This document shows positions 12,833 through 23,726 of a stretch of 64,000 nucleotides of DNA, one piece after another. This DNA comes from Siphonodentalium dalli. Taxonomy: Eukaryota > Mollusca > Scaphopoda > Gadilida > Siphonodentaliidae. How positions within the stretch are numbered: position 1 is the stretch's first letter; each line of letters opens with the position of its first letter. The notes under the pieces were generated by a model. The model made no database searches. It was not told where the DNA came from and saw only the letters and a program-made list of their open reading frames with translations. A program made the translations under genes and the position numbers. The DNA is taken from positions 109,152,278-109,216,277 of the forward strand of contig CP136069.1 in NCBI GenBank assembly GCA_032622095.1, read 5' to 3'.

Positions 12833-13122
12833 GCGGGGCCTCAGTGGCTCAATCGGTTAGGAGTACCACTCCAAGCTGTTTCGCCCTCCAGCGCTGGCGA
12901 TAAGGGTTCAAATCCACTTTGTGACTCGAAATCATTATCTGGTCGAGTTGCCAGTTACTCGCCGGTGGTTTGCCGCACATGGTTGACGAGTCTATCAGCC
13001 ATTGAAATCACTGTTAGATTAGTCGCAAGTGTGCGGATTTCCTCCACCACTAAAACTGGCAATGTCGTGATATGGCCTTAGTTGCTAAAGCGACAATAAA
13101 ACCCAATCAATCAACCTTTCAA
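12833..13122 (+). mobile_element. tRNA-derived SINE
   Basis: RNA polymerase III promoter boxes are visible: A box TGGCTCAATCGG at 12845-12856 and B box GGGTTCAAATCC at 12904-12915. The head resembles a class II tRNA with a long extra arm (leucine or serine type). About 170 bp of non-tRNA body follow, ending with GCGACAATAAAACCCAATCA and an ATCAATCAA tail, as in metazoan SINEs of molluscs. A functional tRNA is excluded by the extra length and poor acceptor pairing. I could not find a clear target duplication. Confidence 0.8.
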
Positions 13123-13805
13123 ATAAAACATAACATAAGTTTTACACAGTCAATTCTTTAATTTTTCACATCACAATTTGGCGAATTAACTGGAGGCTAT
13201 CTAAGTGATAATGCGCAGTGAATGTGAACATTAGTACACACAAGAACAAAATAATCAGCGCTGACAAAAATGTTTACCCCTCCGAGAACCTCATATGCAC
13301 CTAATGTTTGTACTTGACCCAGTTATGATCGATAGATCCCTGCACATTTCGATGAGTCGATCATGCCTGTCATATATGACATAATATTGTCAAGTCATTT
13401 TAAAAATTTTGGACTGGCTATTAATATCGATAAAAGTACGCGCATTTGAGATATCAAACTAAATAAAAGTTAGCAAGACATCTTTTTGAAAAAAGATGAC
13501 GAAATATAGGTACTACAAATAAATCACATCGTGTTACCTTGACCTTGATGATGCAATCGTGAAATTTGACACTGTCAACATAATTAGGCTATGTTCAACT
13601 TATCAAAATAATCAATGCAGCCTATTTATAATTAGTAGTAGTTACAGAAAACAAAATTAATGTAGAGTATATACAAAGTCAGCCCATGCACACATTTAAT
13701 TGTCAGTTAAATGTTATGATTGCTTCGCGTATTTATAATTTTTGCACTGCAGATTTTGCATGGAATTTTCCATTCATAGTTCCACAGGTGATTCATGAAA
13801 AAACT

Positions 13806-14273
13806 ATGGAATTACTACTAAATTGTTAATGCTAAAAGTATACATATACAGTAGGACCCCCCCCCCCCCCCCCCCCCCCCCCTCATGTCATGTGACGAAT
13901 CTCTATACTCTTGACTAAAGGATATATAGAGAATAGAGTAGATATTCATGGCGTGCATGATCGATCTACCCCCCCCCCCCCATGGAATTACTACTAAATT
14001 GTTAATGCTAAAAGTATACATATACAGTAGGACCCCCCCCCCCCCCTCATGTCATGTGACGAATCTCTATACTCTTGACTAAAGGATATATAGAGAATAG
14101 AGTAGATATTCATGGCGTGCATGATCGATCTACCCCCCCCCCATGGAATTACTACTAAATTGTTAATGCTAAAAGTATACATATACAGCAGGACCCCCCC
14201 CCCCCCATGTCATGTAAAGGATATATAGAGAACAGAGTAGATATCCATAATCATCGATCTACCCCCCGGAATA
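13806..14273. repeat. tandem array, three units of 176/161/131 bp, bounded by poly-C runs
   Basis: Units begin ATGGAATTACTACTAAATTG at 13806, 13982 and 14143. Each contains a poly-C run after GTAGGAC or GCAGGAC, a CTCATGTCATGTGACGAATC-type segment, AGATATTCATGGCGTGCATG and GATCGATCTACCCCC; the third unit is shortened. Poly-C lengths differ between units (26 nt at 13857-13882, less in the others). The unit matches the right end of the poly-C module at 26047-26590, so the array looks like an expanded MITE end. Confidence 0.75.
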
Positions 14274-15230
14274 TACGTAGGCCTACAGGCCCGATATTTT
14301 TTTTTAAGCTGGAGTTTGAAATTGTTTTATAAATCTGTTTACTAGCTGTGTGAAATTTGATAATGATTTGTCTTCTTCAAGCACGACAGGCACGATCAAG
14401 TGACTTCGCGAATGACTGCATATATTATATATGGGGCCTATATATACTCTGCAATGCCACATGTTTTGTTCCCAGAAACGTAAATATTGATGACCCCAAT
14501 TCCTGGAATCGGGCTAAATATAGAACATACGACATCTCATGTTATGACTGCCTAGATAAGTCAGTTTATTTCTAAAGTACTCGATTGTGCACTCATTAAT
14601 TAATTGTGTCGTCGACGATTCGCGAATAAATACAAATCTTTTGCATTTGCCATAAATATATATCTTTATTTCCTCCATATTTAAAAGTCGGAGGTATTTA
14701 AACATATTACAAACACAAGCTTTGAAGATAGTATACAACTGCATACATATTTGGGTATGCTCCCCGCGGCTTGATTTTGAAGATTTCCCGATGGGTGGGG
14801 TGTATTGTCCGGGTAAAATACCGATATTTTACGTAGCACCCACTGATCACCACAGTATACATAATAGTTCTACGACACGTACGTGTTCCCCGATACTGTA
14901 AAACTTTATACTGACGATTTCTCATATTAGGAAACTATTAAATCAGTTATAAAGATAGGCCTATAAAACATATAATCCCGATAAAAGTCCCGAGTAATCC
15001 CGATACAGAAACTTTCCAAACAACATGCGGTGTTGTTTTCGGAATATGATACTCCGAAATGAAAGTAAACTCCGATAGAATCCCGATAGACTAAGTAAAT
15101 ATTCCGATAATTTCCCGAAAAACGTTGCGTCATTTCCCGATAATTTCCCGATAACTGTATATATATGCGATTGGGATCTATTGGGGGAAATAGGCTGATT
15201 TCCCGATAGTAGTTTTGAGATGACCCCTTA

Positions 15231-15597
15231 CATATATTATAATATTATATTAATAATGCAATGCTTGTCGTTCCCTATGCGGGAGTAGTATGCCAAAAGA
15301 ACCATCTATTTACACTGTGTATTCACTGCGCATTATCACTTAGAATTGCTTGTGGCGGTGTGGACTACTACATGTAGTATAACTGTATTCCTGTTTTGAC
15401 ATATTCAATGAGAAGACAGGCATTAATATGTATAAATATAGCGAACAGTCCAGGCTTAAAAAATTTATATCTGATCACTCTGAGCTTTGATGGGTGGGTT
15501 CCTCGACTCAAATAAAATATTTTTTACCCCCCCGAAGCCAAAGAAATAGTAATTTAGCTGCGTTAAATTGGATAATGCATCTTAAAACATGTGTTAT
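15231..15597. other. unassigned spacer
   Basis: No gene recognised between the TIR element and the next F1 element. Confidence 0.4.
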
Positions 15598-17252
15598 TAG
15601 CTCAACTTACTTTTGTAAGTTTGAGCTATTGCCATGGCTTGGCGTCCGTCGTCCGTGTGTGCGTGTGTCTGTCAACAATTTCCTTTGGCGCGGGCTACAG
15701 GTCGTACCTTTGGTCTGATCTTTATGAAATTTTGCATGAATGTTGACATTGACATGTAGATGAGAACGAGTCATTTTGGGGTCATTCGGCCAAAAAACAT
15801 GGCCGCTGGTGGCCATTTTGGATTTCAAAATTCAATCCATTGGCGCGGGCTACAGGTCGTACTGTTCGTCTGATCATTATGAAATTTGTCATGGATGTTA
15901 ATATTGACATGTAGATGGGAACGAGTCATTTACTCTTTGCATGACTAAATTCTTTGGCGCGGGCTACAGGTTGTAGCTTTGGTCAGAACTTCATGAAATT
16001 TGTCATGGATGTTAACAATGTCATGTAGATGGGAACGAGTGATTTTGGGGTCGTTCGGCCAGCAGCCATCTTGGATTTTACTCTGCATGACTAAATCCTT
16101 TGGCGCGGGTTACAGGTCGTACCTTTGGTCTGACCTTTATGAAATTTGTCATGAATATTAATATTGACATGTATATGGGAACGAGTCATTTTGGGGTCAT
16201 ACGGCCAAAAAACATGGCCGCTGGCAGCCATCTTGGATTTTACTCTTTGCGTGACTAAATTCTTTGGCGCGGGCTACAGGTTGTAGCTTTGGTCAGAACT
16301 TCATGAAATTTGTCATGGATGTTAACAATGACATGTAGATGGGAACGAGTGATTTTGGGGTCGTTCGGCCCAAAAAACATGGCCGCCAGCAGCCATCTTG
16401 GATTTTTACTCTTTCAATGACTAAATCCTTTGGCGCGGGTTACAGGTCGTACCTTTGGTCTGACCTTTATGAAATTTGTCATGAATATTGATATTGACAT
16501 GTATATGGGAATGAGTCATTTTGGGGTCATACGGCCAAAAAACATGGCCTACAGTGGCCATCTTAGATATCAAAATTCAATCCATTGGCACGGGCTACAG
16601 GTCGTACTGTTTGTCTGATCATCATGATATTTATCATGGATGTTAATATTAACATGTAGATGGGAACGAGTCATTTTGGAGTCGTTTGGCTAAAAAACAT
16701 GTCCACAGCGGCCATATTGGATTTTACTCTTTGCATGACTAAATCCTTTGGCGCAGGCTACAGGTCGTAGCTTTGGTCGGAACTTCAAGAAATTTTTCAC
16801 GTATGTTAACAATGACATGTAGATGGGAAACGAGTCATTTTGGGGTCGTTCAGCCGAAAAACATGGCCGCCAGCAGCCATCTTGGATTTTACTCTTTGCA
16901 TGACTAAATCCATTGGCACAGGCTACAGGTCTTACCTTTGATCAGATCATTATGAGATTTGTAAAGGCTGTAGATGGGAACAAGTCATTTTGGGGTAATT
17001 CGGAAAAAAAACATGGCTGCCGGTGGCCATTTTAAAATTTACTCTTTGCATCAATAAATCCTTTGTCACACCATAATCACCACATCCCTGATCCGATCAT
17101 TATCAAACCTGTTATGAATGTTGATATTGACATGAACATCTAGTCTTTATACTTAGACATTTCAATTAGCACTTTTCCTATTCCTCCATTTACTGTCGAC
17201 CATTAAATTATTCCCCTACCTAAGTTGAGCTACAGTGTCATTGACACTTTCA
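15598..17252 (+). mobile_element. F1 element, 1.65 kb
   Basis: Head TAGCTCAACTTAC, TTTT, GTAAGTTTGAGCTATTGCC forms a near-perfect 12-bp stem. A linker with GTCCGTCGTCCGTGTGTGCG follows, then about nine 160-bp monomers. The end is TAAGTTGAGCTACAGTGTCA and TTGACACTTTCAT. Its right end touches the second PIF-like copy region. No coding capacity. Confidence 0.75.
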
Positions 17253-17689
17253 TGTTATTTATATTCGTGAAATGGAATTGGGTGATAAATAACGACAAAT
17301 AAATTCAAATTAGCCATTTTCCCGTGAATATTAGGCCAGGCAAGCGAGGTACAAACAAATTATGATATCGGAGTATGAACATCGGGGTGTTCCCCTATCG
17401 TATTGCGGTAATCGCAAACAATTCGGTTTGAATTGGAAACTAAAAAAACTAGGACTCTCTGCTCGCCAACTAAATGGACAGAAACTATTTACATGCACTA
17501 GGTAGCAATAATCGGAAAAAAAAGTATAGCAGTGTGCAGTAAACTGCATGACCAAACTTTTAAAAAGATCTAGCGATGATTGAAAAAACTTTTTTTAAAT
17601 ATGTTTATCGACGAAAAAGGTCAAAATCAATAAAATTAATTTGGGAGCTGTATTTTCGATTGGGGCGGGTGGGTACCACAAACACACAT

Positions 17690-17882
17690 TCAATTTATTT
17701 TTGGCCTTATGACTTTTGCACTGAAAAATTGCATGGAATTTTCCATTCATATTTTCGCAGGTACCGGTATATAAAGCAGGGTCCCCCATAGGTCATGTCA
17801 CAAATCTCTATAGGCCTACTCTGGCTAAAGCCGTTACAGGCGTGTTAGTCAGAGTAGATATTCATGGCATGATCGATCTATG

Positions 17883-17915
<33 letters not shown>

Positions 17916-19798
17916 AAACTGCATGATCATACAGGATCATGTAGGCATAACAGCAAAATTTCAGGTATTATAATATTTTCCCTTCTACTGGCCATTTTTT
18001 TTTCTTTTTTGCTATGTGCTGGTAAACAAAAGTGCAATTGCGTTATTATATCAAGTGGTCTGTCACAAATTTCAACAACGTACAAGCCCAATATTTTTTT
18101 TTAAGTTGGGGTTGGCCCATGTTTGAAACTTTTTTACCCTGTTCACTGTGTTAAATCTGAAAATGGTTTTAGGGCCTTGCGATTCGGGTATTTACATTTC
18201 GAATCGAATCATGAAACGAATCTTGTAAGAGATTCGAAATTGCATCGAATCTCGAATCGAATTGTTATATTGAGTATATCAACAGTGAAGCGGTGGAACA
18301 GTTCGAGAAATACTTAAATTGGTAGCTGTAGCAAACCGAAAACAATTAATAACTGATCGCCAATGGATTGCATATTACCTAACCATATTAATGCATGGGT
18401 CTTCTGCGGAATATGCATACATCTCATTTTTCTCATAAATACTGATGGATTTGAATCATCGAATGCGATGAGTGGTGGATTAGGAGTAACTCTTTATACT
18501 GTGTCAAACTTCATCGATCTCCGTGTTGTACTGAAATTTGCCATTTGAATTGTGCATGCATCATGCTGAAATCCTTGACCTATGGCAGTATATATATGGG
18601 ATGGAGACTTGTGAGGTTTGCCGAATGAGTTTGGCTGTAATACCTTGTGCCATTCAACTCCTGGATTCCCAGAGTAATGTTGGGTTTACGTCATTCTTAC
18701 TGAGATTATAATGAATTAAGTAATTTGGTAGTCTATTTATAGATCATTTGAGACAGTGTTATATGTGTGTGCATGCGTTCGCAATTATCGCGAAGTTTCT
18801 TGGCACAAGAGATATGTTGTAAGTACTCTAGCTGTAGTCTATATAATCCATGGGAATGCAGTCAATGTACCTGAGAGAACAGATTCAATCAAATTTAATT
18901 CAGGAAACCAGATTTGATATCGAATCTAATCAGACAAATTATTCCAAATCGCATCAAATCGAATTGACTCGCAGGGTCCTAAATGATTTGTCTTCTTCTT
19001 AACGGGAACCCAAAAACAAGCACAATCAAGTGACTTCACGCATGACATACTCTGCAATGTCACATGCATTGTTCCCAGAAACAAACATGGATGACTCAAA
19101 TTCCTGGAATCGGGCTAAATATAGAATGTACGACATCTCATGTTAACACTTTGTACCTTACCTGTATAGGCCTATCTAGATCTGCCAGTTTATTTCTAAA
19201 GCACACGATTGCGCATGATGCATAAGATGCATTGTGTCATCGTGACTCGCGAATAAATACAAATCTTTCGCATTTGCCATTTGGATAGTCTTTGATTATT
19301 CTCTGCCACGTGGAATGCGTAAATCTCAAAAAATAGTCGGAGTGCAGTGACGATTAAGGGTGATACAACTGCATAAATATTTGGGTATGCTCCCCACAAT
19401 GTGGGGGTGTATTGTCCGGGTAAAATACGATATTGTTGCAACCTCTGATCACCCATGTATATCTGCTACACGTGTTCCGCGATACTGTAAAATTATTATA
19501 ACGATGATTTCCCATTTTAGGAAACTATTAAATAATAAAGATAGGCCTATAAATCATAAAATCCCAATAAAAGTCCTGAGTAATCCCGATACAGAACATT
19601 TTTTTCTTCTTCCTATTATGATACTCCAAAATGAAAGTAAACTACAAAAGAATCCCGATAGCTTATGTAAATATTCCGAAATGTTTCCGATACACGTTGT
19701 GTCATTTCCCGATATTAAGTTCCCGATAACTGTATATGCTATTGGGATCTATCGGGGAAATAGGCTGATTTCCCGATAGTAGTTTTTGAGATGACACC
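17690..19798. mobile_element. PIF/Harbinger-like TIR element, copy 2 (left end lost)
   Basis: The right TIR, TCCCGATAGTAGTTTTTGAG to 19798, is followed by TAA. The segments 17696-17910, 18990-19500 and 19530-19798 align with 13730-13980, 14369-14890 and 14930-15227 of copy 1 (for example ATTCCTGGAATCGGGCTAAA and ATTTGGGTATGCTCCCC). No left TIR is visible, so the left boundary is approximate. It is interrupted by the hAT-like MITE at 18170-18981 and carries a 31-nt poly-C run at 17884-17914. Confidence 0.65.
18170..18981. mobile_element. 812-bp hAT-like MITE with 8-bp target duplication
   Basis: Ends are TAGGGCCTTGCGATTCGG on the left and GACTCGCAGGGTCCTA on the right, giving imperfect TIRs (TAGGRCCYTGCGAKTC). 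Subterminal regions are rich in GAATCGAAT-type palindromes. Flanks are AATGGTTT (18162-18169) and AATGATTT (18982-18989), 7 of 8 identical, as expected for hAT. Copy 1 of the host element shows the uninterrupted site, GATAATGATTTGTCTTCTTC at about 14360-14379. No transposase is encoded. Confidence 0.8.
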
Positions 19799-20045
19799 TA
19801 AGTAATGCTTTATTCTCAGTAAGATGCGCATATCCCATGACATTCCCCTAGTTAGGTGACCCATCTGTACCAATTTGTCTACATAAGGAACGCTTGTTAT
19901 TTCTCACATTTGCCACTTTTAGTTGCCTGAGGTCAGCGGCATCTATCTCATTATATTCTACGGGTCAATTTATCACCATGTTTCAATTTTCACCGACCAG
20001 ATTGCAACCATTTTGCGTATATCATTTAATAATGAATTAATTGTT
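19799..20045 (-). repeat. right arm of the 250-bp inverted repeat
   Basis: Complement of 11865-12122. It begins directly after the right TIR of PIF-like copy 2, so the TIR element was inserted into this repeat at a TTA/TAA site. Confidence 0.7.
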
Positions 20046-20934
20046 ATTATTAGTGTCCTTTTAAGAAATCTGTTGTCAACAGGACCTATCTAATAAGATT
20101 CCCTGGGTCAAATTACCCATATGTATAAACAATCAGATAAAAGCCAATTTTATTGTGACAGCCTTTCAAGTTTGACACTGCATGCTGCTAGTAGTCCCAA
20201 ATGTGATGTCACATGAGGGAAGATTAACGATTCAGACTGCATAATCCATAATGGGATATTCAGTTATGGTTGGCCTATCGCAAAAATCTTTTCGGCAACA
20301 TGCTCTGTGGATTAGCGGCCATCGATAATGAATGATAAAAGCTACACCGATGTAATCCTTAAAGATTCCATTGATCCAATCCTCAATCCCTTCTGGTCAA
20401 GATGGTGACATTTGGGGAAAATGATTTCTTTTGGTACAGTCGGAACATACTTAGATTGTACTGTAGGCAGGATAGCCTATTTAATTGTTGAAGTTAAGGA
20501 CACACAAACATACTATGAAACTGTGTTTTGTCATTTGAGACAAGTAGCAACTACTGATGAACTTGGCAGTCCAGGCTTAATTCTCATCTGAGCGCACCCT
20601 GCGCTGATCATGAACATAAATTTTAAAGCTAATCAGCTTTTCACAGGTGTATTCTGTGACAAATCAGATCCTCAAAGCTTCATTGCCAATATTGTACTGT
20701 ATGTGTTGTTTCTTATGTGATAGAACTAAATGTTGTGTTTTCATATGTTAATCGAGATACATGTACCATAATCAAGAGATGCAATAAATCAGCTGTTTTT
20801 TTAAACATGATTATTCTTAGCCCAACATGGTGGCATTAATCCTGGTAATAAGTCTGGCTCTTTAACTTTTCTTTTAGTCAGCTGTTCTTGTAGGCCAAAA
20901 AAAAAAAGTTGAAATTGTTATTTTTAACTTACGT
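20046..20934. other. unassigned spacer
   Basis: No gene, TIR or tandem array recognised on either strand. Confidence 0.4.
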
Positions 20935-21215
20935 CTGTTCATCATGACATGTAGATGGGAACAATTCATTTTGGGGTCATTCGGCCATAAAACATGGCCG
21001 CCGGCAGCCATGTTGGATTTAAAACTCTTTGCATGACAAAATCCTTTGGCATGGGCTACAGGTTGTACCATTTGTCAGATCATCATGAAATTTGTCATGG
21101 ATATAAACATTGACATGTAGATGGGAATGAGTATTTTGGGGTCATTCGGCCATAAAACATGGCTGCCAGCGGTCATCTTGGATTTAACTCTTTGCATGAC
21201 TAAATCTTTTGGCAC
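20935..21215 (+). mobile_element. F1 fragment, about two monomers
   Basis: Monomer landmarks ACATGTAGATGGGAAC, AAACATGGCCGCC and GGGCTACAGGTTGTACC occur without the hairpin head or the terminal hairpin. It is a decayed or partial copy. Confidence 0.7.
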
Positions 21216-21379
21216 ATCAGCAGCAATCTTTGATTTCATTGTATATATATATCTTCATCTGCAGTGAAGTACATTATTAAGAAATAGATAATAACTAAGA
21301 AATATATTCCCTGCATTATTTTTTCAACTTTATTAGGTTCCCTGTCAAAAAGTTCCAAGGTTTTGAACTGGTGGAATAT

Positions 21380-21430
21380 GATCTCTACGGGTGTTAGCCA
21401 GAGTAGAGATTCATGGCATGATCAAGAGTC
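21380..21430 (+). repeat. poly-C module remnant
   Basis: GGGTGTTAGCCAGAGTAGAG and ATTCATGGCATGATC match the segment beside the poly-C runs at 17840-17880 and 13930-13970, but here no poly-C follows. Confidence 0.45.
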
Positions 21431-21729
21431 TCGGCCAAAATTCCAAACAAAAAAATATTCAAAAACAATATTATAATCATATTTAATGAGCGATTAAGGT
21501 TATCTGCAATATATTTATGCTATAGTATATGATGTACACAACACTGATGAACTTTATATATATGATTGTAATGTTTGCTCTAAATGTTTGTTTATCTGTT
21601 TTCAGTTGTGAAATTTCAAGCTGAAGTTATGATTATTTATAATCCAGTTATTGAGTGATAAAATCAGTTTGAGACTAAATCCATCAGGATTGGTATGACC
21701 AAGGACCATATCCTATGTTGTTTTCTTTT

Positions 21730-22050
21730 TAGCTCACCTGAGATGAAGTCTCCGGTGGAGCTATAGTCATCACTCCTCGTCTGTCCATCCATCCGTCCAT
21801 CAACAATTATTTGAACATCTTCTCTGGATCCATAGGACCGAATAAGTGATTCACATTCAGATTTGTTCAAATTAGGTCAAATAGTTGTGAAGCCAGGGCC
21901 ATAACCCTTTCCCTCCCTAGTAATTCTTAAAATGACTTCTCAAATACCATTGGGCCGAAAGGGTTCATATTTGGGTGACTGGGGTTTAGATTTGTTCAAA
22001 TGAGGTCACTGGGTCAAATATGGGCGGAGCCAGGGACTAAAAAAAACAGA
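21730..22050 (+). mobile_element. F2 element fragment with hairpin head
   Basis: Head AGCTCACCTGAGA, TGAAG, TCTCCGGTGGAGCT is an imperfect palindrome. It is followed by CTCGTCTGTCCATCCATCCG and one to two 170-bp monomers (CAAATTAGGTCAAATAGTTG, AGCCAGGGCCATAACC). It ends in an A/T-rich run without a recognisable tail. Frames seen inside are translations of the repeat. Confidence 0.65.
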
Positions 22051-22369
22051 TCGCCCAATTTAACAAAAAACGTTTTTTTTTTATAAAACATGTTATCAAA
22101 TAAAATACTGACCCCATTATAACATCTGCAGAGTATGAAACTTTAATCCTTAATGAAATCATGGAAACTTTCCATCACACCCCCCCCCCCCACAATGGCC
22201 CAGACCCCCACCCGGCCCCCAACCAACAGCGCCTCCAACCCATATCATCTCAACTTTAATACCTCTCTCACCAGAAGAGAGAGACAGACAGACAGTCTGC
22301 ATCAGAACTGGTGTTTGTTGCAAATTAAAACATTCTGTTCCCAAGCCTGAATTTAGTTTGTCTGACATT

Positions 22370-22575
22370 TGCTGAATGAAGCTATTTCATACAGCAGGCT
22401 AGCATCACCAAATACACCATCCGGGAACCTCATTCTGCTTAGGCCTCATCTTCTGGTTAGTATCTAGAGTATCAAATTGACATTTTTTAGTTACTCTTTG
22501 ACTTTGTTCAGTTTCTACATCCCCTAATTTGCAGAAGATAAAATGCATAATCGAGGTGCCCAATGGGTGCACATC
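22370..22575 (-). repeat. copy of the 41.8-42.9 kb repeat block, reverse orientation
   Basis: Shares CCTCATTCTGCTTAGGCCTC, ATCTTCTGG and CTAATTTGCAGAAGATAAAA with the block at 41838-42930, read on the opposite strand. It abuts the tail side of an F1 fragment. Confidence 0.6.
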
Positions 22576-22577
22576 AC

Positions 22578-23040
22578 CAATTTAGGATGCAGAAAGTTGA
22601 ACGGTCTAAGTAATACTAGATTATCAACATGAAAAGATATATAAAGCAAAATCCAAGATGGTTGCTGATGGCTATATTTTCCAATGAACTTCAAAAACAT
22701 TTGATAGTTTCCATCTAGTAGATCAATATCAATATGAAGTTTGGTGATGATCGGATGAGAGAAGTGGACTGTAGGGTGTGCCAAAGGATTTAGTCATGCA
22801 AAGAGTAAAATTCAAGACGGCTGCTGGCAGCCATTTTTTTTAAGCCGAATGACCCCAAAATGACTCGTTCCCATCTACATGTCATTGTCAACATCCGTGA
22901 CAAATGACATGATGATCCTATTAAAGGTACGATCTGTAGCCCGTGCCAAAGGATTTAGTCATGCAAAGAGTAAAATTCAAGATGGCTGCTGGCGGCCATG
23001 TTTTTTTATGAGCCCAAAATGACTCGTTCCCATCTACATC
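22578..23040 (-). mobile_element. F1 fragment, reverse orientation, with diverged end monomer
   Basis: Includes the complement of the diverged terminal monomer seen at 10790-10915 (GGACTGTAGGGTGTGCCAAA, AAACATTTGATAGTTTCCAT) and two normal monomers. The terminal hairpin is missing. Confidence 0.7.
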
Positions 23041-23563
23041 TCAATAATATGATTCGTACGTGACACGTAGTGGAGCAACCACACATGATGTGCCTCAAAT
23101 TTGCCTTTTTTCGGCGACATAGATCTAAGAATAATTTATGTAACATCATGCAGTGTTTCACGACGGAGACGACATGACAAATTGACAAGACGTGTCACGG
23201 ATTGTAAAATCTTGTCTGGATTATCGTCATGACTTCTTCATTTTTCGTTTTCATTAAGCTGATCAATGAAATTAATAGACTTAAATCACATGTGAATTCT
23301 TCGTAAGTCGTGAAGTAGTTACTTTCATTTTTATCGCGATGCTTCATTTCCAATTCCGCGTTTTTTGCAATCTCCACACGGTTGCTAACCGGAAGTCACA
23401 TGACAATTTCTCCAAAATATATACCCGCGATCTTGAAAAATCACTGATGGATAGAGAAAAAATTATATGACGTCATTCACCTGCCTTAGGTATAAGCACC
23501 CTTGATGGTTGCTATTAACATCCATGACAAATTTCATTAGGGAATTTAGCAACGTCCTATGTT
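23041..23563. promoter_or_regulatory. possible promoter-like segment, otherwise unassigned
   Basis: No repeat recognised. On 23380-23412 a cluster reads ACGGTTGCTAACCGGAAGTC followed by ACATGAC: an RFX-like half site (GTTGCTAAC), an ETS core (CCGGAAG) and an E-box-like GTCACATGAC. A 50-codon frame starting with an ATG lies just beyond it on the minus strand (about 23347-23195) but resembles nothing I know. A host promoter with a first exon is possible but unproven. Confidence 0.2.
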
Positions 23564-23700
23564 TACCGCACGCACGATTTACGCCCAATTTTTGAACAGC
23601 TGGACAAATTTATGTGACCTAGTTTGTGATTTTCAGATGGACTAGTGGTGGCACAAGAATCCACAAGGACAGCCTCGTGGCTGCTATGGTTATGCCTACG
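23564..23700 (+). repeat. direct repeat flanking the F1 composite, left copy
   Basis: CGCCCAATTTTTGAACAGCT, CTAGTTTGTGATTT and GGTGGCACAAGAA recur at 25553-25685 on the other side of the F1 composite. Confidence 0.65.
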
Positions 23701-23726
23701 CAGGTGATTTAGCAATGAAAAATGAC

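Larger units (their letters stand above)
12469..15227. mobile_element. PIF/Harbinger-like TIR element, copy 1 (non-autonomous, with nested insertions)
   Basis: Perfect 27-bp terminal inverted repeats, 12469-12495 and 15201-15227, starting GGGGTCATCTCAAAACTACT. They are flanked by TTA on both sides (12466-12468 and 15228-15230), which fits the 3-bp TTA/TAA target duplication of PIF/Harbinger elements. Subterminal regions (12480-12700 and 14985-15200) are full of CCCGATA and TTTCCCGA motifs. No transposase is present. The interior contains a SINE (12833-13122) and a poly-C-rich tandem array (13806-14273). The superfamily assignment rests only on the target duplication and TIR start. Confidence 0.7.

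Noticed and set aside
12833-12930. Functional tRNA gene
   Set aside because: A and B boxes are present, but the body continues into a SINE tail and the acceptor ends do not pair well.
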